Below, one piece after another: positions 16,845 to 25,878 of a stretch of DNA of 64,000 nt (position 1 is the first letter of the stretch; the number at the start of each line of letters is the position of its first letter). The translations under genes and the position numbers were made by a program. The notes beneath the pieces were generated by a model. The model made no database searches. It worked only from the letters and a program-made list of their open reading frames with translations, and was not told where the DNA came from. The stretch comes from Candidatus Zixiibacteriota bacterium (GTDB lineage Bacteria; Zixibacteria; MSB-5A5; WJJR01). The stretch spans positions 672,501 through 736,500 of the forward strand of contig DASWIS010000008.1 in assembly GCA_036397555.1 (NCBI GenBank), read 5' to 3'.

Positions 16845-17740
16845 GTGCGACCGCTGCCGCCGCACCGTCGGTCACCCGCGTCAACGACGACGCCGGGACA
16901 TTCTCCGAACGCTTTCCCATTCTCTTTGATCCGGGCGGACGGTTGCAGAAGGCCGACAAAGTAGTTGCCGTTCTCTCAGACTACTTCGGTCCGTCGGCGT
17001 CTGAAATCTCCGCATTGGACATCGGCTGCTCGACCGGCATCATGACGTGCCGGTACGCCCAGAGATTCGGACGCGTCGTCGGGATCGATACCGACGCGGT
17101 GGGAGTCCAGTATGCCCGTCGATTCGCCGAACAGGCGGGATTTTCCTCGGATCAGGTGGCATGTGAAGTTGCCGATGGATGCAATCTGCCCTTCGACGAT
17201 AACTCATTCGACGCCGCCGTTTGCAATCAGGTCTACGAGCACGTCGACGACCATCAGGCGCTGATCAACGAGATCTTCCGTGTTCTCCGTCCCGGCGGCG
17301 CGTGCTATTTCGGCTGCGGCACGCGCCATGTCCTGATCGAGGGCCACTACAAGCTGCCGCTGTTGTCATGGCTGCCGCGACCGGTGGCCGATTGGTACAT
17401 GGCGGCGGCCGGAAGGAACGCACGGTACGACGTTACGCTGCTGTCCTACAGAAACCTCAGAAAGCTGGTGCGGCCGTTTGCCGTTGTCGATTACACGATC
17501 GACATCATCAAGCGCCCGGAACGCTACGCCGAGGGCCATCGCGGACCAATCCGTCGATTCGTATCGCGCTGGCCGGCATGGTTGCTTCAGGCGATTCTGC
17601 CGATTGTCCCTATCCATGTATGGGTCTTGGTCAAGCCGGATGGCCGAAGCGCATGGGCTGCATCATTTGGACACCGGCACGAGCAGGCGTTGGCAATAGC
17701 AGCCGGAAACGAGGACCAAGATGGATCTGAGCGTTCTTGA
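16841..17740 (+). CDS. SAM-dependent class I methyltransferase
   Basis: The 299-residue product shows ALDIGCSTGIMTCRYAQRFG (motif I), VVGIDTDAVGVQYARR, and the Methyltransf_11 signature LPFDDNSFDAAVCNQVYEHV followed by IFRVLRPGG. A hydrophobic patch near the C-terminus (WLLQAILPIVPIHVWVLV) suggests membrane contact. It overlaps the upstream methyltransferase by 4 bases and the prepilin peptidase by 20. Likely role: modification of a glycan or lipid made by the adjacent glycosyltransferases (inference from neighbours). Confidence 0.87.
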   Translation: MSATAAAAPSVTRVNDDAGTFSERFPILFDPGGRLQKADKVVAVLSDYFGPSASEISALDIGCSTGIMTCRYAQRFGRVVGIDTDAVGVQYARRFAEQAGFSSDQVACEVADGCNLPFDDNSFDAAVCNQVYEHVDDHQALINEIFRVLRPGGACYFGCGTRHVLIEGHYKLPLLSWLPRPVADWYMAAAGRNARYDVTLLSYRNLRKLVRPFAVVDYTIDIIKRPERYAEGHRGPIRRFVSRWPAWLLQAILPIVPIHVWVLVKPDGRSAWAASFGHRHEQALAIAAGNEDQDGSERS

Positions 17741-18530
17741 AGCATACCCGGCGTTTGCCTGGAGTCTGGTTGTTTTCCTTGGGCTGGTCTTCGGCAGCTT
17801 CACGACCGTCCTCGTGCATCGATTGCCGCGCAACGAATCGATCTTCCGTCCGCGTTCGAAGTGTCCCTCATGCGGCCGGTCCATCGCCTGGTACCACAAT
17901 ATCCCGGTTGTCTCATGGGCATTTCTGCGGGGGCGATGCGGGTTCTGCGGCACGGGGATTTCGTGGGTGTATCCCGCCATCGAGCTGGCGTGTGCCGCGC
18001 TCTTTGCTGTGTTCTACCTGCGTTACGGCGTCACCACGACAACACTCGCCTTCTGGTATCTCTCCGTCACGCTGCTGGCGGCGTTTGTCATCGATGTCCG
18101 CGAACGAATCATCCCCAACACGCTGACCTATCCCGGCGTGGTGGTGGGTATTCTCTTCGCCATCATCTCACCGCATATCATCTGGTGGCAATCATTGCTG
18201 GGGGCTGCTGTCGGCCTGTTCGGGTTTATGGGAGTGGCATACCTCGGGACACTGCTGTTTAAGAAGGAGAGTCTGGGCGGCGGCGACATCAAGCTGGCGG
18301 CAGTTTTGGGGGCATTCCTCGGCGCAGAAAAGTTGGTGCTGGTGTTGATCGTCTCCGCGGTCGTCGGGCTGGTCGCCTCGGTGGCCGCAATGGCCGTTTC
18401 ACCCGCCCTGCGACGTGACCGCGTAATCCCCTTCGGGCCGTTCCTGGCCATTGCCGCGGTTGTCGCAGCGGTGGCCGGCGACCGGATTATCGCCTTGTAT
18501 CTCAGTTATGTGATGCGTTCAGCGGGCTGA
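17721..18530 (+). CDS. Type IV prepilin peptidase (leader peptidase / N-methyltransferase)
   Basis: The 269-residue integral membrane protein has the PilD layout: an N-terminal domain with two CxxC pairs (CPSC...CGFC, metal site) and the catalytic aspartates in VIDVRERIIPN and GGGDIKLAAVLGAFLG. About eight hydrophobic segments are visible. It cleaves and methylates prepilin-like proteins of type IV pili or type II secretion. No pilin genes lie nearby. The start overlaps the previous gene. Confidence 0.94.
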   Translation: MDLSVLEAYPAFAWSLVVFLGLVFGSFTTVLVHRLPRNESIFRPRSKCPSCGRSIAWYHNIPVVSWAFLRGRCGFCGTGISWVYPAIELACAALFAVFYLRYGVTTTTLAFWYLSVTLLAAFVIDVRERIIPNTLTYPGVVVGILFAIISPHIIWWQSLLGAAVGLFGFMGVAYLGTLLFKKESLGGGDIKLAAVLGAFLGAEKLVLVLIVSAVVGLVASVAAMAVSPALRRDRVIPFGPFLAIAAVVAAVAGDRIIALYLSYVMRSAG

Positions 18531-18608
18531 GTCGGAGTGGCGTGATGACGGCACCCTCAACCCGTGGACTCCGTGTGCCGTCCCCGACGGCACGTCGAAC
18601 GGCGACCC

Positions 18609-18770
18609 TTAACGCTCGCGTTTGTACTTGCTGTGACACGATTTGCAGCGCTTCGGGTTCTTTTGGTATCCGCGTTCGGCGAAGTAGTCCTGGGCGGATA
18701 CCGGAAAGACGAATTCCTCTCCGCATTCCTTGCAGATCAGTATCTGGTGCTTCCGTTCCTTGGTCTGCAT
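18609..18770 (-). CDS. Small zinc-ribbon protein
   Basis: The 53-residue product (ATG at 18770, GGGGGGAAG upstream) is built around two CxxC pairs, ICKECGEEFVF and RCKSCHSKYKRE, forming a treble-clef or zinc-ribbon. Such proteins are often annotated as probable zinc-ribbon or zf-trcl domain proteins; function is unknown. Many lineages encode them near housekeeping genes. It reads opposite to the prepilin peptidase gene. Confidence 0.82.
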   Translation of the reverse strand: MQTKERKHQILICKECGEEFVFPVSAQDYFAERGYQKNPKRCKSCHSKYKRER

Positions 18771-18875
18771 ACTTCCCCCCGGTGAATATGACGGCAACGG
18801 CATACCCGTGTTCTCACTGCTGCCGGAAACACCGACGCCGAAGCTTCTCATAGGCGCTGGACAAACCATGCCCTT

Positions 18876-18898
18876 GTCAGTGACCGGATGTCACTGAC
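18876..18898. promoter_or_regulatory. Perfect inverted repeat, possible operator or hairpin
   Basis: GTCAGTGAC (18876-18884) and GTCACTGAC (18890-18898) are exact inverses around 5 bases. The element lies 100 bases upstream of the zinc-ribbon gene and downstream of the NtrC-like gene, on their strand. There is no T tract, so a terminator is unlikely. The rest of the 18771-19055 gap shows nothing else. Confidence 0.45.
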
Positions 18899-19055
18899 GA
18901 GTTAAAACCGGTACTCGGACGACGCAGCCGATCCCACGCAGTTGCGCGTCTGCCGTCCCCCCCTCTTGGAGACGGCCGCGGACTGCGCCGCAAAGATTTA
19001 ACAATCGCGTTTCCTGTCAAGATCAAAATCGGCGCCCGCCGGATTAGTGTCGGCC

Positions 19056-20426
19056 TTAGTTGCGCGTGTAATCGATCTCGTATCGCTTCAGCTTTTCAAA
19101 CAACGTGGTATAGTCAATCTGCAGGATCTCGGCCGTTCTCCGCTTGTTTCCGCGGGTTTCCCGGAGCACGCGCAGGATCGCGGCCCGTTCGGCGAGCATC
19201 TGGGCATGGCTGCCGATTTCCTTCAAACCGGCCCCCTCGCGAAGCTGGATTTCCTGATCGCTCGGGATACGGATGGCCAGGTGCTCGGGGTTGATGTAAC
19301 GCCCCTCGCACAGAATGACCGCGCGCTCGACCGTATTCTCCAGTTCACGGACATTCCCCGGCCAGTTGTAGCGATCCATCAGCTTCTGGGCTTCCTGCGA
19401 CACTTTCTTGTGGGGCTTCTTCATTTCGTCACAGAACTTGGCCACGAAGTACTCGGCCAGCTTGGCAATGTCCTCGCGACGGTCCCTGAGCGGGGGAACC
19501 TGAATCGGGAACACCGACAACCGGTAAAACAAGTCCTCGCGGAAACGCTTCCTGGCGATGGCGCCCTTCAGATCGACATTGGTCGCGGCGATCACACGGA
19601 CGTTGACGCTGATCTGCTTGTTGCCGCCCAGGCGCTCGAACGTCTTCTCCTGAAGGAAGCGCAGCAGCTTGGCCTGCAGCGCCATGTCGAGATCGCCGAC
19701 TTCATCCAGAAAGACCGTCCCCCCATCGGCGATCTCGAACTTGCCCAATTTCAGCTTGTGCGATGATGTGTAGGCGCCCTGCTCCGAACCAAACAACTCG
19801 TTTTCGAGCAACTCATGCGGAATGGCGGCGCAATTGATCGTGATGTACGGCTTCTCTTTGCGATTGGAGAGTTGATGCACTGCCGCGGCGAAGAGCTCCT
19901 TACCGGTGCCGCTCTCCCCAAGGAAGAGCACGGTTGTCTCTGAGGCAGCTACCTTCTTGACCAGCTTTTCGACCTCTAACATCGTTGGCGCGTTACCGAT
20001 GATATGGTTGTAGCCCATCCTGTCGGCCAACTCTTTGCGCAACAACGTGTTCTCGGCCATCAGCCGGCGATTTTCCAGCGCGCGGCCGATCAGGACATTC
20101 AGATGATCGGGATCGAATGGCTTCGTCAGAAAATCGTAGGCCCCCAGCTTCATCGCCTGCACCGCGGCCTCGATGGTGCCGAAGGCACTCATGACGATGA
20201 CCGCCGTCTCGGGATCCGCTCCCTTAATCGCCGAGAGGACCTCCAGTCCGTCCATCTCCGGGAGTTTCAGGTCGGTTAATACAAGATCGAAACGGCTGCT
20301 TTTGGTCTTCTCAATGGCCGAATGCCCGTTGCGTGCGACCTCAACGTCGTGCCCGTTGGAGGTCAATGCATCGCAGAGCATCTTGCGAACTGAATCTTTA
20401 TCATCAACGACAAGGATGGATGACAT
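19056..20426 (-). CDS. NtrC-family response regulator with an altered GAFTGA loop
   Basis: This 456-residue protein has a receiver domain (ILVVDDKDSVRKM; phospho-acceptor Asp in LVLTDLKLPEMDG), an AAA+ domain (Walker A GESGTGKE, Walker B GGTVFLDEVGDL, arginine-rich FREDLFYRLSVF) and a Fis-type helix-turn-helix (NKRRTAEILQIDYTTLFEKL). The sigma-54 contact loop reads GAYTSS where the family has GAFTGA. The threonine is kept; the following Gly-Ala is replaced by Ser-Ser. ATG 20426 is preferred, with GGGGGAA just upstream. No histidine kinase is adjacent. It is divergent from a STAS gene. Confidence 0.93.
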   Translation of the reverse strand: MSSILVVDDKDSVRKMLCDALTSNGHDVEVARNGHSAIEKTKSSRFDLVLTDLKLPEMDGLEVLSAIKGADPETAVIVMSAFGTIEAAVQAMKLGAYDFLTKPFDPDHLNVLIGRALENRRLMAENTLLRKELADRMGYNHIIGNAPTMLEVEKLVKKVAASETTVLFLGESGTGKELFAAAVHQLSNRKEKPYITINCAAIPHELLENELFGSEQGAYTSSHKLKLGKFEIADGGTVFLDEVGDLDMALQAKLLRFLQEKTFERLGGNKQISVNVRVIAATNVDLKGAIARKRFREDLFYRLSVFPIQVPPLRDRREDIAKLAEYFVAKFCDEMKKPHKKVSQEAQKLMDRYNWPGNVRELENTVERAVILCEGRYINPEHLAIRIPSDQEIQLREGAGLKEIGSHAQMLAERAAILRVLRETRGNKRRTAEILQIDYTTLFEKLKRYEIDYTRN

Positions 20427-20510
20427 GAATTCCCCCAAATCGCTTGCCCCCCAATCTTATCGGACAATTTCCACCTTTCATTACCTGCCAACGGGGAGTC
20501 CGGGCCATGC

Positions 20511-20539
20511 TTGTTCGGGAAAGTCGGATGTTGTACTAT
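20511..20539 (+). promoter_or_regulatory. Candidate sigma-70 promoter for the STAS gene
   Basis: TTGTTC (20511-20516) and TACTAT (20534-20539) are spaced by 17 bases. This puts the transcript start about 40 bases before the gene, in the divergent gap with the NtrC-like gene. Confidence 0.45.
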
Positions 20540-20585
20540 TGCCGCTCGTCCCGGCCCATTGCCTGGCTTGGACTAAGGAGGGACC

Positions 20586-20924
20586 ATGAAGGTCAAGTCA
20601 TACCAGCAGAACGGGGTGGAAATCGTTGAACCGCACGGAAAATTCTTAGGCGGTCCCGACACCGGCGAGTTGGATGAAAAGCTCTACTCGCTGCTGGGAC
20701 GTCAATGCAAGAAGGTCATCATCGATCTGGGGCATGCCGACTGGATCAATTCCTCGGGGCTCGCCATCCTGATCCACCACTGGAAGAAATTTCACGATAT
20801 CGGCGGTGAACTCAAGTTGGCGCGCCTCACCGACAAGATCGAGAAGATCCTCATCATTGCCAAACTGACCTCGGTCTTTGAGGTCCACGACACGCTTGAA
20901 GAAGCGATTGCCAGCTTCAAGTAG
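20586..20924 (+). CDS. STAS-domain anti-sigma-factor antagonist
   Basis: The 112-residue product is a complete single STAS domain: VEIVEPHGKFLGGPDTGELD at the start, VIIDLGHADWINSSGLAILI (serine phosphorylation site) and the closing VFEVHDTLEEAIASF. AGGAGG lies directly before the ATG. In partner switching it would bind a RsbW-like kinase when unphosphorylated. No kinase is adjacent; the HATPase/PP2C fusion at 56281 is the only candidate partner in the window. The next gene begins 20 bases later. Confidence 0.9.
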   Translation: MKVKSYQQNGVEIVEPHGKFLGGPDTGELDEKLYSLLGRQCKKVIIDLGHADWINSSGLAILIHHWKKFHDIGGELKLARLTDKIEKILIIAKLTSVFEVHDTLEEAIASFK

Positions 20925-20944
20925 GGTGCTTTGGAGTCTCCGTG

Positions 20945-21664
20945 ATGGATAACCTCAACGGCTGTCGCGCCATTGTGACCGGCGCGTCCAAAGGCATCGG
21001 CCGCGCCATTGCCGAACGGCTCGCCGACGAGGGCGCGCGACTGGCGCTGATGGCGCGATCGGGACCCGTGCTCGATGACCGTGTTGCCGACTGCCACCAG
21101 CGCGGCGCCCAGGCCACCGCATTCGCGTGCGATGTCTCCGATGCCCGGGCCGTCGAGCGCCAGTTTGCCGCCGCGATCACCTGGCTCGGCGGCGTCGATC
21201 TGTTGGTCAATAACGCCGGGTTGGGCTACTTCGCCTCGGTCGATGAGCTGACCGTCGAAGAATTCGATGAAATGCTCGGCACCAATCTGCGCGGCGTCTT
21301 CCTGTGCTCGCGCGCCGTGGTCCCGCGAATGAAAGCCGACGGCGGCGGGCTGATCGTCAACATCGCCTCCATCGCCGGCAAGTACGGCTCCGAGATGGGA
21401 GCCGGATACTGCGCATCCAAGTTCGGCGTGATGGGACTCAATGAGTGTATGGGTCTCGATTTGCGTCGCCACAATATCCGTGTCACCGCCATCTGCCCCG
21501 GATCGGTCAACGCGCCCGACTTTCGGACCGGCCGCTCCGCCCGCATCGCGTCCGAGCACATGATTCAAGCCGGCGACGTGGCCGAAGCGGTTGTCTATCT
21601 GGCCCGCCAGCCGGATCGTATCTTTCTGCGCGAGATGGAGATACGGGTAACTCAGACATCCTGA
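20945..21664 (+). CDS. Short-chain dehydrogenase/reductase (FabG-like)
   Basis: The 239-residue product has the classical SDR markers: IVTGASKGIGRAIAERLA (cofactor-binding TGxxxGxG), NNAG in VDLLVNNAGLGYF, the catalytic Ser in VNIASIAGKYG, and YCASKFG (YxxxK). Basic residues after the glycine motif suggest NADP(H). Family members reduce 3-oxoacyl-ACP or other ketones; substrate is not determined. GTG 20942 is an alternative start. Confidence 0.92.
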   Translation: MDNLNGCRAIVTGASKGIGRAIAERLADEGARLALMARSGPVLDDRVADCHQRGAQATAFACDVSDARAVERQFAAAITWLGGVDLLVNNAGLGYFASVDELTVEEFDEMLGTNLRGVFLCSRAVVPRMKADGGGLIVNIASIAGKYGSEMGAGYCASKFGVMGLNECMGLDLRRHNIRVTAICPGSVNAPDFRTGRSARIASEHMIQAGDVAEAVVYLARQPDRIFLREMEIRVTQTS

Positions 21665-21830
21665 TCGCTTCCAGTCCCCGAAATCTGCTTCGCTGGGCCC
21701 GCGACGCGACCGGGCCGAGACTCCGTGGAGTTTGGCGACTTTTCTATTGCCGCGTCTGCGCACTCCGGTAACTTGATTGGGTAACACTGGGGGGCGGATT
21801 ACTGCGAACGATCCGCCGACGCGACGTCAG

Positions 21831-22655
21831 ATGTCCAAGGTCCTATCACGCGCGAAGAGCGCGAACGCTGAATTGACGGGAGTTTCCGATCCTGATGCCC
21901 CCAATGGCAACGGGCATGAGGGCTGGCCGATCTTCAAGCTCGATGTCTTCGAGGGACCGCTGGACCTCCTGCTGTATTTGATTCGCAAGAACGAAATCGA
22001 TATCTCCGACATCCCCATCGCCCGCATCACCTCCGAGTATCTTGCGATGGTGCGCCTCATGGAGGCGTTTGATCTGGAAATCGCCGGCGAGTACATCGTG
22101 ATGGCGGCGACTTTGATGCGGATCAAATCCGCCATGCTCCTGCCGCGCGATCCCATACTCGAGGATGAGGACGACCCGCGATCACTCCTCGTCCAGGCGC
22201 TGTTGGAGTATCGGACATTCAAAGAAGGGGCGGGGATACTCGGGGAGCATGAGGAGAGGGAACGACGCGTCTATGCCCGCTCGGATTTCTCCGACGGCAC
22301 CCTGCCGGTCAAATCGCGATTCGTGATCGGCCACACGCTGTATGATTTGATAGCGGCATTCGGCGATGTCCTGGCGCGCATGCCCAGTGACACCTCGCAC
22401 AACGTCGACATTCCCGAGTACACGGTCGAGGATCGCATCGCCGAACTGGAGACGATGTTGGATGCGCAGGATCAGTTTGAATTCGCCCAACTGATTGCCC
22501 ACGCGGCGACACGCTGGATGGTCATTGTCACGTTTCTGGCGCTGTTGGAACTGGTGCGCCTGCGCCGCATCACACTCGTGCAGCCACGGCCGTTCGGCGA
22601 GATTCGGCTGGCGCGACGCGTCATGGCGAGCGGAAATGAGGGACACGATGATTGA
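21831..22655 (+). CDS. scpA: Segregation and condensation protein A
   Basis: The kleisin subunit of the SMC-ScpAB condensin. The protein carries the ScpA N-terminal signature FKLDVFEGPLDLLLYLIRKN and EIDISDIPIARITSEYLA. The middle is variable, and a C-terminal winged helix (FLALLELVRLRRITLVQ) binds the SMC head. ATG 21831 gives 274 residues, normal for the family; the frame is open from 21777. It overlaps scpB by 8 bases. Confidence 0.94.
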   Translation: MSKVLSRAKSANAELTGVSDPDAPNGNGHEGWPIFKLDVFEGPLDLLLYLIRKNEIDISDIPIARITSEYLAMVRLMEAFDLEIAGEYIVMAATLMRIKSAMLLPRDPILEDEDDPRSLLVQALLEYRTFKEGAGILGEHEERERRVYARSDFSDGTLPVKSRFVIGHTLYDLIAAFGDVLARMPSDTSHNVDIPEYTVEDRIAELETMLDAQDQFEFAQLIAHAATRWMVIVTFLALLELVRLRRITLVQPRPFGEIRLARRVMASGNEGHDD

Positions 22656-23499
22656 CGAGCACAGACAGGAGACGATGGAATTGACGCACGACACCGCGCA
22701 CGGGCAGAGTCAACTGTCCGATGGCGAGGAGCGATTCGTCAGCGCCGTCGAAGCGTTGCTGTTCGCCGCCCACGAGCCCCTGGCGCCGTCGATGCTGATG
22801 TCGCTGGATGGCCGGACCGGGTGGACCCTCGACGATGTCGCCGGAGAGATCAACCGCCGACTCAGCGCCCATCGGCATCCCATGAGGGTTCGCAAGGTCG
22901 CGGGCGGGTATCAAATGCACCTGCTCCCCGAGTTCGCGCCGATTGTGGATGCACATCTGGTGCGCGAGAAGACTCAAAAGCTCTCACGGGCAGGTCTCGA
23001 GACGCTGGCGATCATCGCTTACCGTCAGCCCTGCTCCACGCCGGAAGTCGAACATATCCGCGGCGTGGCATGCGACGGTGTCCTGCGCACGCTGATGGAG
23101 CGCGGCCTGATTACGCTGAAGGGACGATCGGATGCTCCCGGCCGTCCGTGGCTGTATACGACGACGCGGGAGTTCCTGCAGTACTTCGGGATCGATGCGC
23201 TCGCCGATCTTCCGCCGGAAACCGAACTGGCGTCGATTCTCGCGTCACGCAATCCCGACGACTCCGATCCGACCGCCGACTTGTTCGCCCGCCTCGTCTT
23301 GAAACGCAATGAGGGGGAGTGTCGATCGTCGACGATCACCGCCGAGACGTTTCGCATCGGCGATGTTCGCTGGTCCGGAAACCACGACGAAACTGACTCC
23401 GAGTCCGACGAAGACGCGGGCGTTGCCGAATCCGGGTATGAGCAGCAAGACGTCGGATTGCAACGCGGCGCTGAATCGCTCGTGACGGCGCCCGCCTGA
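22648..23499 (+). CDS. scpB: Segregation and condensation protein B
   Basis: The second non-SMC condensin subunit. Two winged-helix modules are visible: AVEALLFAAHEPLAPSML and LSRAGLETLAIIAYRQPCST with VLRTLMERGLITLKGR. About 90 extra C-terminal residues are acidic and low complexity (DETDSESDEDAGVAE), longer than most ScpB. ATG 22648 with GAGGG upstream overlaps the end of scpA, so translation is coupled. Confidence 0.93.
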   Translation: MIDEHRQETMELTHDTAHGQSQLSDGEERFVSAVEALLFAAHEPLAPSMLMSLDGRTGWTLDDVAGEINRRLSAHRHPMRVRKVAGGYQMHLLPEFAPIVDAHLVREKTQKLSRAGLETLAIIAYRQPCSTPEVEHIRGVACDGVLRTLMERGLITLKGRSDAPGRPWLYTTTREFLQYFGIDALADLPPETELASILASRNPDDSDPTADLFARLVLKRNEGECRSSTITAETFRIGDVRWSGNHDETDSESDEDAGVAESGYEQQDVGLQRGAESLVTAPA

Positions 23500-23508
23500 T
23501 CCCCTGGC

Positions 23509-24291
23509 ATGTCTGAATCCTCCGCGACTTCGCGGGAGCGTCTGAACCGTTTCCTGTCACGCTCGGGCATTGGGTCGCGCCGCAAAGCCGACGACCTGAT
23601 TGCGGCCGGGCGAATTGCCCTCAACGGTATTCCTGTCGAACGCCCCGGGGTGCTCGTCGATCCGCTCGCCGATCGGGTGACCATCGACGGACGCCGTGTT
23701 ACCCCGGCGATCAACGACACCGTCTGGATCGTGCTGTACAAACCCGCCGGTACGCTGACCACGCGACGCGATCAACGCGGTCGCCCGGTCGTGTTTGACC
23801 TGCTGCCGCGCAAGTATTCGCAATTGATTCCGGTCGGACGGCTCGATCAGGACGTGACCGGCGTGCTGTTGTTGACCTCCGATGGGCACGCGGCCAACCG
23901 GCTGATGCACCCGCGATACGGCGTTTCCCGCTCTTACGAAGCGACAGTCATCGGACGACCCGGTTCGGCAATCCTCAGGATGCTTGGACGTGGAATCGAT
24001 CTGGGAGACCCGACTCCGGCGCATGCCGATGTGAGCATTCTGGCCCCGGTTCGTGACGGCACGCGTCTGCGTGTCGAGATTCGCGAGGGTCGAAAACGCG
24101 AGGTCAAACGCATGCTCGCTGCGGTCGGGCACCGTGTACTGAGTCTGCACCGGCACAGCTATGCCGGCATCACCCTCGGTCGACTTCGTCCGGGCCAATG
24201 GCGGTTCTGCTCGAAGACGGAACTGCGCCGACTCACGGACCTAATTTCGGAGACTGGACCGGAAACGGCAATGACCGCTGGCAGTCCATAG
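23509..24291 (+). CDS. rRNA pseudouridine synthase, RsuA/RluB family
   Basis: This 260-residue enzyme has an S4 RNA-binding domain (RLNRFLSRSGIGSRRKADDL) and a catalytic domain with VGRLDQDVTGVLLLTSDG, whose first Asp is catalytic. EGRKREVKRMLAAVGHRV is the family's C-terminal motif. It probably modifies 23S rRNA, as RluB does. It sits 9 bases after scpB, in the scpA-scpB-rluB order common in bacteria. Confidence 0.93.
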   Translation: MSESSATSRERLNRFLSRSGIGSRRKADDLIAAGRIALNGIPVERPGVLVDPLADRVTIDGRRVTPAINDTVWIVLYKPAGTLTTRRDQRGRPVVFDLLPRKYSQLIPVGRLDQDVTGVLLLTSDGHAANRLMHPRYGVSRSYEATVIGRPGSAILRMLGRGIDLGDPTPAHADVSILAPVRDGTRLRVEIREGRKREVKRMLAAVGHRVLSLHRHSYAGITLGRLRPGQWRFCSKTELRRLTDLISETGPETAMTAGSP

Positions 24292-24351
24292 TGGCCGTTT
24301 AGCAGTCGGAGATTGCGCGCCCGGAATCCTGCCTGTATCATCGTCTCACCA

Positions 24352-25878
24352 ATGCCCGAACGCGCCATGAGCACATCGTCATCCACCACACACACCGCGG
24401 ACGACCCGGTCGGACATCGCCGATCCAAGCTGGCGCGGTGGCGGCAGGCCGGTGTCGATCCCTATCCGCCCGGCTTCGACCCGACGCACCGCTCCAGCGC
24501 CATCATCGCCGCATTCGCAGAGCACTCCGGAAAGTCCGTGCGGATCGCCGGACGGATCGTATCGTGGCGCGCGCACGGAAAGAGCACGTTTTTTCACCTG
24601 CTCGACGGCGACGGAAGGATTCAATGCTATGCGAAGGCCGATGTTCTCGGCGCCGAAACTTACGAACGATTGGACTGGCTCGATACCGGCGACTTCGTCG
24701 GTGTGATCGGCGAGGTGTTCAAGACGCGCACCGAAGAGATCACGGTCAGAGCCGATTCGATCGTGCTGCTATCGAAGTCGCTGCGCCCGCTGCCGGAAAA
24801 GTGGCATGGCTTGGTCGACAAGGAGCTGCGGTACCGTCGGCGTTACCTCGATCTGATTTCGAATGACGCGGTGCGCGAGTTGTTCGTCACACGCACCCGC
24901 ATCCTAAGCGCGGTCCGCTCGTTTCTGGACCGGCGCGGCTTTCTCGAAGTCGAAACCCCGGTGCTGCAGCCGATTTACGGCGGCGCGGCGGCGCGGCCGT
25001 TCGTGACGCACCACAACGCGCTCGATGCGCAGTTCTATCTGCGTATCGCCGATGAGCTGTATCTGAAGCGGCTGATCGTCGGCGGATACGAACGCGTCTA
25101 CGAAGTCTGCAAAGACTTCCGCAATGAGGGCATCGATCGCGATCACAATCCCGAATTCACCATGGTAGAGTGCTACGCCGCCTACTGGGATTATCGCGAT
25201 GTCATGACGCTGCTGCGTGATCTGATCATCGAGGTCGCCGTCGCTGTCCGTGGTCGGGCCGCCATTGAATGCGAGGGTCGCAATATCGACCTCTCCGGAC
25301 CATGGCGGGAATGGCCGCTCCTGGATGCCATCAGGGAGAAGACCGGACTGGATTTGTCGTTTCCCGATGCTCCCGACGCACGCGCTGCGGCGCGAAGTAT
25401 CGGTATCGAAGTGTCTGCTGACGCATCCTACGGAAAAGTCGTCGACGAAGTTTTCTCGCAGCGCGTGCAGCCGGACCTGATCGAACCGACCTTCATCACC
25501 GATTACCCGGAGGAAATCTCTCCATTGGCGAAGAAACACCGCACCAAGCCCGGACTGGTCGAGCGGTTTGAGTTGTTCATTGCCCGCATGGAACTTGGGA
25601 ATGCATTCAGTGAGCTCAACGACCCCGATGACCAGCGGGCGCGATTTGCGGCCATGGCCCAGGCCGCGCAGCAGGGCGATGAGTTCGCCCACCGGATGGA
25701 TGAGGATTTCCTGTTTGCGCTCGAACACGGCATGCCGCCGACCGGCGGGCTGGGCTTCGGACTGGACCGGCTGGTCATGGTCGTAACCGGCGCGCCGTCG
25801 ATCCGCGAGGTCATCCTGTTCCCGACCCTGCGGCCGGCGACGTCTGAGGACGCCGCATTACCCCCGGCGGATGTATAA
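24352..25878 (+). CDS. lysS: Lysyl-tRNA synthetase, class II
   Basis: The 508-residue protein has an N-terminal OB-fold anticodon-binding domain (about residues 45-160) and a class II catalytic domain. Motif 2 is YEVCKDFRNEGIDRDHNPEF and motif 3 is GGLGFGLDRLVMVVTG. Length and ends are normal for LysS. It activates lysine and loads tRNA-Lys in the cytoplasm. ATG 24352 is the most plausible start. The last codons overlap the next gene by 8 bases. Confidence 0.96.
   Translation: MPERAMSTSSSTTHTADDPVGHRRSKLARWRQAGVDPYPPGFDPTHRSSAIIAAFAEHSGKSVRIAGRIVSWRAHGKSTFFHLLDGDGRIQCYAKADVLGAETYERLDWLDTGDFVGVIGEVFKTRTEEITVRADSIVLLSKSLRPLPEKWHGLVDKELRYRRRYLDLISNDAVRELFVTRTRILSAVRSFLDRRGFLEVETPVLQPIYGGAAARPFVTHHNALDAQFYLRIADELYLKRLIVGGYERVYEVCKDFRNEGIDRDHNPEFTMVECYAAYWDYRDVMTLLRDLIIEVAVAVRGRAAIECEGRNIDLSGPWREWPLLDAIREKTGLDLSFPDAPDARAAARSIGIEVSADASYGKVVDEVFSQRVQPDLIEPTFITDYPEEISPLAKKHRTKPGLVERFELFIARMELGNAFSELNDPDDQRARFAAMAQAAQQGDEFAHRMDEDFLFALEHGMPPTGGLGFGLDRLVMVVTGAPSIREVILFPTLRPATSEDAALPPADV

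Noticed and set aside
20427-20585. Sigma-54 (-24/-12) promoter near the NtrC-like gene
   Set aside because: No convincing TGGCAC-N5-TTGC element was found in the divergent gap; a sigma-70-like pair fits better.
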